Below the pieces are notes generated by a model. The model saw nothing but the letters and a program-made list of their open reading frames with translations, searched no databases and was not told the origin of the DNA. A program made the translations under genes and the position numbers. A stretch of 64,000 nt of DNA, from the NCBI GenBank assembly GCA_014155875.1, contig JACEFZ010006340.1, forward strand, positions 1 through 64,000, read 5' to 3'. This document shows, piece after piece, positions 57,611 to 64,000 of this stretch. The stretch comes from Cepaea nemoralis (lineage: Eukaryota > Mollusca > Gastropoda > Stylommatophora > Helicidae). Position 1 is the stretch's first letter. Each line of letters opens with the position of its first letter.

Positions 57611-58165
57611 CAACAAAAAGTCTCAAACATTCTAACCGTAGAATCACAAGCGCAAATCCCGGACAGATTTGCCTGAAGGTATTATACATTATGGAAGAAA
57701 CAAATACATAAACTTGATTGAAGCATAACAGATATCACAACAATAAATGTGTTTATTGACGATATTATTATTATGACTACTACCATCATTATTGTTACTA
57801 TTTTATTACTACTATCATTATTATTACTATTATCATTAGCTGAATTTGTAAAATGAAATATAGCGTGGATGTGTGTCTATATGGTTTTGCAGTCACATCT
57901 ACGTGTGAGTGTGTGTGTGTATGTGGGGGGGGGGGGGGGGGTGTAGGTATGTGCGCATGTGCGTATGAGTGGGTGAGTGTGTGTATGTGTGTGTGGCAGC
58001 CTTTAAACCAAGGCGATATCTCAACTATTAAAATGATTGTATATGGTAATTGTTTGTTTTAAAGGACAAAGTATGGACCATCGTGTATAAATGATTTAAA
58101 TGACCCCTTTAGGTACCTAGTAAACTAAGGAGATTGTCATGGGCAGGATTCAATCCTTCCCATTG
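57611..58165. other. Unassigned stretch with ATT-rich and G-run simple repeats
   Basis: ATT/ACT-rich at about 57762-57838, GT-rich with G18 at about 57924-57941. No gene. Confidence 0.5.
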
Positions 58166-58167
58166 TA

Positions 58168-58482
58168 TAGGGTGGGGCAAAATGATCTGACACGTTTGTA
58201 ACTTGAATATAACTAAATTAGAATAAATGAACAAAAAAGTATTTTTATTTATCAAATGTACACATGATGCCATTTTGTATTATGTTGTTTGGGGAGATGT
58301 TCCCCGGTCATTTAATTTCATTCCGAGGTGTCCTCAGTTGGTCTGCCCAATCATCTGACTTGAACCCGTGTGATTTTTTTCTCTGGGGATACCTAAAAAG
58401 GATAAAAATACTCTTTTGTTCATTTATTCTAATTTAGTTTTATTAAAGTTACAAATGTGTCAGATCATTTTGCCCCACCCTG
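58168..58482. mobile_element. Mariner-derived MITE with 70-bp terminal inverted repeats
   Basis: Ends read TAGGGTGGGGCAAAATGATC and, inverted, CAGGGTGGGGCAAAATGATC, flanked by TA (58166-58167, 58483-58484). The arms match for about 70 bp, to AATAAATGAACAAAA. The centre keeps a transposase C-terminus, SDLNPCDFFLWGYLKR (about 58355-58400), with the motif of mariner-like enzymes. Non-autonomous. Confidence 0.92.
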
Positions 58483-58484
58483 TA

Positions 58485-58980
58485 TTTAACACCCAGACAC
58501 TATCACAAGAAAAAGCTTGATTTTTTAACTCATTATCTCCCTGGTGACAGGTCATCGGCTCTAATTGTTAGTTATAAATCTCCGCTTCTTGTCTCCAAAA
58601 GAACAAAGCTTCATGGACATTTTCGCGGCACTAGAGCGTCTCCCGGTAATTTGATATTAGGCCTCCAACTCACTGGGTAAAAAGTGTTGTTGCTGTTGTT
58701 GTTGTTGTTGCTAGAAGAAAAAGAAAAAATGTGGTTTCAATGCCGAAGAATACACCACAATATTTAATCTGACAAACAGGAAATTGAACATCAACAAAAA
58801 ATATAATCTTTCACCTCAGTAACTATGTTACTCAGTAATTATTGGGAAGCCACATTTTAAGGGAAATGATAATGTATAGGTTATTGTCCAAGCCTACAGC
58901 ATTCAATAAATATGCTGATGTCTCGAGACAACGAGATGAATAAAGAAAGAATGAGAGACTGACAGACAGGGAGACAGAAG
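58485..58980. other. Unassigned stretch
   Basis: Short GTT repeat near 58684-58710; otherwise nothing. Confidence 0.45.
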
Positions 58981-58996
58981 ACAGACAGACAGACAA

Positions 58997-59000
58997 AGTA

Positions 59001-59095
<95 letters not shown>
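58997..59095. repeat. (GA)n microsatellite
   Basis: About 48 GA units, preceded by GACA repeats. Confidence 0.97.
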
Positions 59096-59098
<3 letters not shown>

Positions 59099-59159
59099 AG
59101 GGGGAGATGGACAGATGGACATTTCGCGTAAACTTGTGGTGGTGGAAAGGAAGCATTGG

Positions 59160-59480
59160 CACGGAATGCCATAAATGTTATATTATCATATGTGTCTATG
59201 AATGTATTTGATTTGTTCGGAATGTGTCACTTCAAACTAACAAACGGCAACGCTCTGCGATATACACATACACAAGTAACACACATTACACACTGCTTTG
59301 TATGAAATACAAGTTTCTAAAACAAATGTCACATAGGAAAAACATTTTTTATCTGACCTGTAAAGGCCAAAGTTGTTTAATAAAACAGAAAGAAAACAAC
59401 ATTTTTTTCCGGCTTGTAAAAGGCCAAAAATCCTTCATCGATGCCTTTTAACTACGATCAAATGTAGTATCCTGCCAGGG
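59160..59480 (+). repeat. R repeat fragments
   Basis: TGCCATAAATGTTATATTAT lead and two copies of the GTAAAAGGCCAAA-type motif (about 59358, 59416). Confidence 0.7.
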
Positions 59481-59639
59481 TCACCAGCAGAGGCGGTCAT
59501 CTGAATGACATACATGGACGTGGGGACCCCATGGGGCGGCTCTAGCCCCTGTGTGACCGCGAGCACTTATTTATTTTTTTTTAAAACTATAACACGCAAG
59601 CAATACTATAACAATAATATACCAAAACTATATCAAGAA

Positions 59640-60840
59640 ATATGGTATATGTCCACAAGATTGAATTTAGACAAGGAAGATGAACAAGAGATCACGTACT
59701 CAACATGCGTTTAATAAGAAGGGAAATGCAGAGAATTTAATGTAAACCTATTCTCATGTTTTGTGTATTATTCAAAGGCATTTGACTGTGTACAACATCA
59801 GAAACTTTGGGAAATCATTAGGAAAATGGGCTTTCCATCACATGTAGAACAACTCCTAAAAATGCTCTACCTAGACCAATAAGCATCGGTTAGAATAGAT
59901 GGCGAGACATCAGACTGGTTTGACATCAAGCAAGGAGTCCGCCAGGGATGTGTGCTGTTTCCCCTATTTGTTTAACCTGTATGCCGAAAATATAATAAGA
60001 AATATAAGAGATTGTATATAACCAAGGAGCAATATGATGCCCTGAATATCTGTGGTCATGAAATACAAGTGATTCGATATGCTGGTGATACAATATTACA
60101 ATCCATATCACAGAATGGTACAGACAAACTAATAACCTCAACCCAAAAGAATAGTGAAAATCTCAATTTGTATCTTAACATAGCAAAAACAACGATAATG
60201 CATAGAAACTGAACAAATGTGGAAAAAATAAATATATGTTAATGAGGAAATTGGAGGTGGCGGAACATTTTGAATACCTCGGGTCATTAATTACCAACAA
60301 TGATGACACAATGAAAGAAATTAAAAGACGAATATCTATTGCGCTTCAAAAACTTAGAAACCTGAATAAATTGTGGCGTGGGACAGATAGACATATACAA
60401 ATTAAATTTGTAAGAGCGTGCGTCTTTCCCATTGCAACATGCGCCTGTGAGACCTGGACACTTACTAAACAAGCTGAACAACGCATAAATGCCTTTGGAA
60501 ATACATATTATGGACGGGTTCTAAGAATATATTAGATGAGAAAAGAACAAATGCATCGATACGACAAGATTTGAATATTGAAGAAGTTGGCTACTAAAGA
60601 CGAGAAAACGAAGAGCATTGAACTATTTTGGTCACTTGAAAGGTTATGAAGTTTTGGAGAGAACAATAATGAAGGGGTATATGCCGGGAAGAGAGGAAGA
60701 GGAAGTCCAAAGAGAAGATGGGTGCAAGATGTGGCAGATGATTTCAAGATGGGCGTATCGGACGCGGGACATCTTGCCTATGATCGAGAGGTTTTCCGGA
60801 AGCGAGGTTCTGCAAAGGACAGCTACGGAATGAATGATTG
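59640..60840 (+). mobile_element. RTE-C LINE, longest copy, degenerate
   Basis: DYSKAFDCVQHQKLWEIIRK-like frame (about 59770), DIKQGVRQGCVLF and YLFNLYAENIIRNIRD (about 59925-60010), VIRYAGDTIL with Gly in place of the second catalytic Asp (about 60070), HFEYLGSLITNNDDTMKEIK (about 60268), FPIATCACETWTLTKQAEQR (about 60428), the C-terminus near 60700, ending TGCAAAGGACAGCTACGGAA. Many frame breaks. A 43-bp satellite unit precedes it and the array follows it. Confidence 0.85.
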
Positions 60841-60844
60841 AATA

Positions 60845-61310
60845 TCAAGTAAGCGATACAATACAACAATAATATACCACAGCAATATCAAGCAAGCAAT
60901 ACGATATAACAATAATATAACACAACTATATCAAGTAAAAAAAAAAAAAAAGATTTGTTGCGTATCCCTTCCGGAACGTTGCAGTCAACACCAGCTATTT
61001 CAGCTGCTGTTGATGTACTAGGCAAGTGTTACGTTCAGTAGTTTGCCATTGCTTTCTGAACGACCGGCCCCTATTCCTTTTTCGAAAAAAACCAGCACCG
61101 CTGTGTTTCGAACCCGGGTATACGGGCTCACAAACCGCGTTCGCAAGCCCTTAACCACAGAGACCGGTATATCAAGTAAGCAATACAAAAAAAAAAAATA
61201 CTATATAACAATAATATAACACAACTATATCAAGTAAACGATACTATATAACAATAATATAACACAACTATATCAAGTAAGCGATACTATATAACAATAA
61301 TATAACACCA
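60845..61310. repeat. 43-bp satellite array, split by SINE-1
   Basis: Units with AACAATAATATAACAC and ACTATATCAAGTAAGCGATA, homologous to 46268-46575. Confidence 0.9.
60939..61167 (-). mobile_element. SINE-1 copy 7
   Basis: 12-bp duplication TATATCAAGTAA at 60927-60938 and 61168-61179. On minus, the head has GTGGTTAAGGGCTTGCGAAC (box A-like) and CCCGGGTTCGAAACAC (box B-like). Confidence 0.94.
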
Positions 61311-61319
61311 TTATAATTG

Positions 61320-61700
61320 TAAGGGACATAACAACATAATATTTTTTATACTCACGGGGCATTACTAAAGGTTAGATACTAGTATTATGTGATTTAAACA
61401 ATTATAGTATTTATTTTAATCTTTTATTACATTTTTATACAAATTATTGAAACATGTGTCGATTATAAATGATGGGTAATAATTTTAACAATCTTCAAAG
61501 ATTTTGTAAGAGTGAAGGCTTTATTTTACATTCATGGAAATTATATAACATATTTTCTTTCATTGAGTCACATTATTACATTAATCCGGCCCTGCCGTTT
61601 CATTAGCTTTCATTTCATTGTCAAGAATTTTTGTCCGGCCTATGAAAGGCCCAGAATCCGTAATAAAGATCATATTGCTCACAAACATGGACTGCAAATT
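61320..61700 (+). repeat. R repeat, AT-rich part and GGCC motif
   Basis: Same body as 49560-49870, ending TTTTTGTCCGGCCTATGAAA (about 61628), without the eL42 piece. Confidence 0.7.
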
Positions 61701-61779
61701 TAATTGACGCCTGTCAGCGAACACCGTGACACGAATTTGTGGTGCGTTATTCTTTGGAAAAATGCTGGTTTTGGTAGGC

Positions 61780-62735
61780 ACAAGGTGATGCAGACGAAGG
61801 CATACCTCGGAGTAGCTGCAGACACAGATCACCCGTTGCATGAGGCAATGGACGAAGTTAAGGGTCAGAGACTGATAAGAGGGAAATCATGGATGGCTCA
61901 GGCTCAGGCGGAGGATACTATCAGACAGGTGTGCATCTTGGAGAACATTAGGCGAGGAGAGGAGTGGGTCAGAGTGCCAGCGGAGCAGTCAGACTTGTGC
62001 AGAGTTATAATCACGTTGAGCCGGGAGTGCAGAGAGTGGCCAGCAGGGGCCACGAAAGTGGAAATCAGCAGCTAATTCAGGATAACGCTCGCCCGGGTGA
62101 TGTGATTATCTACACGGATGGTTCGGTGTTGAGAGGCAGGAGAAGTGCCTGGGGATTCTTAACAAAAGCTAATGGTCGACGTTTGATGCAGGAGAGCCTG
62201 GCGTATGATACCACAACATCTAGCTTAAGAATGGAGGTGGAGGCGGTCAGTGCAGCTTTCAGCTGGATGGAGAACACGATACACACACACAAATCGTGAT
62301 TGTAACTGACTCAGAAAGCATGCTGAGGAGGGTGAGAACAGGCAGGCTTCGCGCAGGGTGGCTTTCTTCGCTTCGGAGGTCACGGTTCTTTTCTCAGGGG
62401 CATGCTGGTGTGCTGGAGAATGAACAGGCGGACAGATTGGCTGGCTCGGCAAAACGTGGTGGAGTAGTAATGCATGGCAAGGCAGACGTGGTTGCGGCCT
62501 TGTGGGAGCACGTGTACAGCTCGGAGGAGCAAATGGATCACCATAGTCTGGTAAGAATGAGGCAGCGAGGTGTGACGAGGGGATCTGGCCGACGCTCGAC
62601 GCTCAGAGGAAAGGTGAGACGGACATATAATCAGATTGCTACTGGAAAAATTAGTGTTGGAACTCTTCGCTGGCTGTTGAGAATGCCCCGAATGCTGTGA
62701 TGTCGGTTCCTAAATCAATCAATCAATCAGTCTTT
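61780..62735 (+). mobile_element. RH-LINE-1 copy 2, 5'-truncated
   Basis: KAYLGVAADTDHPLHEA, GQRLIRGKSWMAQA (with a QA duplication), RRGEEWVRVPAEQSDLC, then RNase H DVIIYTDGSVLRG (about 62101), LRMEVEAVSAAF, VTDSESMLRR (about 62303) and GHAGVLENEQADRLAG (about 62398), then the C-terminus and an AATC tail (62714-62731). Two frameshifts. RNase H would degrade the RNA strand of the cDNA hybrid. Confidence 0.88.
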
Positions 62736-63120
62736 GGAATTGATATTCTAAAGGATACGGTGAATTTTCTTTGGAATTATTATTACAGAAAATAACGAAT
62801 TATCGACATGGATTCCAATATTACTGCATTTGCAGTTCCAAGAGACGACTAGGAAGTCCAGCAACTTCACCAGCCAAGTACTATATTTTGCTCGATTACT
62901 GGTCCTGGGGAAGCTGCTAAATCAACACCAGCATTTATTGTTAGTGCCCTAACTGTTCCAGGAGGTCTGCCTTCTGAGGGAATCGTTGACCTGCATAGGT
63001 TCGAAGTTCCCACTAGGTGGTACTTTCACCTGTCAGTAGAAGAGCAGAAGGCCGAGTACGAAACGTTACAAGGCAAAATGTTCTCGTTAACCAGCCTGGG
63101 GATAGACATATCACTAGAGC
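62736..63120 (+). other. Possible ORF1-like remnant of RH-LINE-2
   Basis: From about 62810 a mostly open frame reads DSNITAFAVPRDD, stop, then ITGPGEAAKSTPAFIVSALT, FEVPTRWYFHLSVEEQKAEY. It is joined directly to the endonuclease motif region of RH-LINE-2 at about 63121. No known domain is recognised. Confidence 0.35.
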
Positions 63121-64000
63121 GATTTCAATGCTAAAGGCAGATCATGGGGAAACAATTCCTCCAACACACAGGGGGAAGAGCTCGAGACTGCACTTGAAAC
63201 CATTGACTTGATTTGTATCAACAGTGGCTGTGTCACCAGGACAGCAAGCCGCCCAGGCGATGAGGACAGTGCTATTGATCTGGAGCTGGTGTTTTCTTCA
63301 ATCACTACATTGTGTAGATGGGGTGTCCTAGGGCACCACGGCAGCGACCACCACCCTTGCAGCATATTGGTGGAGAAAGGCAGAACCAGGCAGCAGAAGC
63401 TAAAGGTAAAGACTTTCCAGTATGACAGTACAGAGGAAAGATGTGGTGAGTAAAATAAGACGTGACAAGCGCAGAAAGCTTCAGGGCAGGAAAAAAAGCT
63501 GGGGCAGGCACCTTGGTGGAATTTCGAGGTGGAGAAGGCTTGGATGGATAAGCGTTGTGCTGTAAAGAGATGGCAAAATGCCAAGAAGCACAGAAGCTGG
63601 CCATCCTAGTTCCTGTATGCACTTAGAAAGAGAGATGCACACAAAAGTAAGCTATTTAAAAAAAAACTTATAAGTTTTGGTGGTTAAAGGTGAAACATGG
63701 CCAGAGGTGTGTCAAAGAGTAAGCACAGACAAGTCACTGAAATTGTTCTGGCGACTACATATAAGCATGAGTGGTGTAGTCAAGAATAAGAGCATTTCTG
63801 ACTTCCAAGGTGCTGACCTCATCTGGCAGAGGACTGACGAGGGCAAGGGTAAAGCCCTCTTTGAACGCTATCTAGAGCAGAGCAACCAGACAGACATGGG
63901 AGGCCGAAATCTTGCCAAGGAGATCACCTCAGACAGGTGCCAATGCCCAGAACACTTCGGATGAAGACACAGTGACAGTGAAAGAAATCAAGGCTGTGCT
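63121..64000 (+). mobile_element. RH-LINE-2 copy F, runs off the window
   Basis: FNAKGRSWGN-equivalent in broken frame (about 63126), then LETIDLICINSGCVTRT, endonuclease C-terminus with LGHHGSDHHPCS (about 63330), linker SLKLFWRLHISMSGVV (about 63735), GADLIWQRTDEGKGKALFER, and the start of RT at the window edge. Frameshifts near 63450, 63610 and 63940. Confidence 0.85.

Overview
The window is repeat-dense animal genomic DNA. I found no intact host protein-coding gene, rRNA or free-standing tRNA gene. Nearly everything is retrotransposon sequence: at least seven non-LTR (LINE) families, two Ty3/gypsy LTR elements, two tRNA-derived SINE-like families, mariner derivatives, one other DDE transposase relic, long microsatellites and a 43-bp satellite. 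The only recognisable cellular gene is a frameshifted, intronless copy of ribosomal protein eL42 (RPL36A/L44). The mix of Tx1-like, RTE-like and RNase H-bearing LINEs, tRNA-SINEs and long (TA)n, (GA)n and (TATC)n tracts suggests an invertebrate, most likely a lophotrochozoan such as a mollusc. A cephalopod is a guess; nothing here fixes the species.

Layout. 0-3.4 kb: RTE fragment, triplet-repeat block, and the first copy of a composite dispersed repeat called R here. 3.4-11 kb: one Tx1-like LINE split by a mariner fold-back element, an inverted RNase H LINE and an inverted RTE that itself holds a SINE, a (GA)n tract and another repeat. 11.4-18.7 kb: a complete LTR element (555/553-bp LTRs, 5-bp target duplication) inserted in a SINE-2 copy. 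It keeps gag, protease and RNase H but lacks recognisable integrase and most of the reverse transcriptase. 18.7-22 kb: SINE-1, R, an RTE fragment and the endonuclease half of LINE-D. 22.1-29.8 kb: a second LTR element inserted in that endonuclease, with integrase upstream of reverse transcriptase (Gmr1-like order). 30-36.4 kb: inverted RNase H LINE, then a Tx1 tail split by a LINE-D copy. 36.4-43.7 kb: SINE-2, R, simple repeats and two more RNase H LINE-2 copies, one with a 5' inversion. 43.7-52 kb: R, RTE, the eL42 pseudogene, satellite, and Tx1 pieces split by SINEs and LINEs. 52-58.5 kb: sparser DNA with a conserved unknown-family fragment, a DDE transposase relic and a mariner MITE. 58.5-64 kb: simple repeats, RTE, satellite, SINE and two LINE copies, the last running off the window.

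How the parts relate. Target-site duplications seen directly allow much of the insertion order to be read. Tx1 and R are the old substrate; RTE, RNase H LINEs, LINE-D and SINE-1 landed in them; the two LTR elements are young, with LTR pairs differing by roughly 1-2 percent by eye. Family labels (RTE-A/B/C, RH-LINE-1/2, LINE-D, SINE-1/2, R) are mine. Clade names rest on motif recognition, not on a database search.
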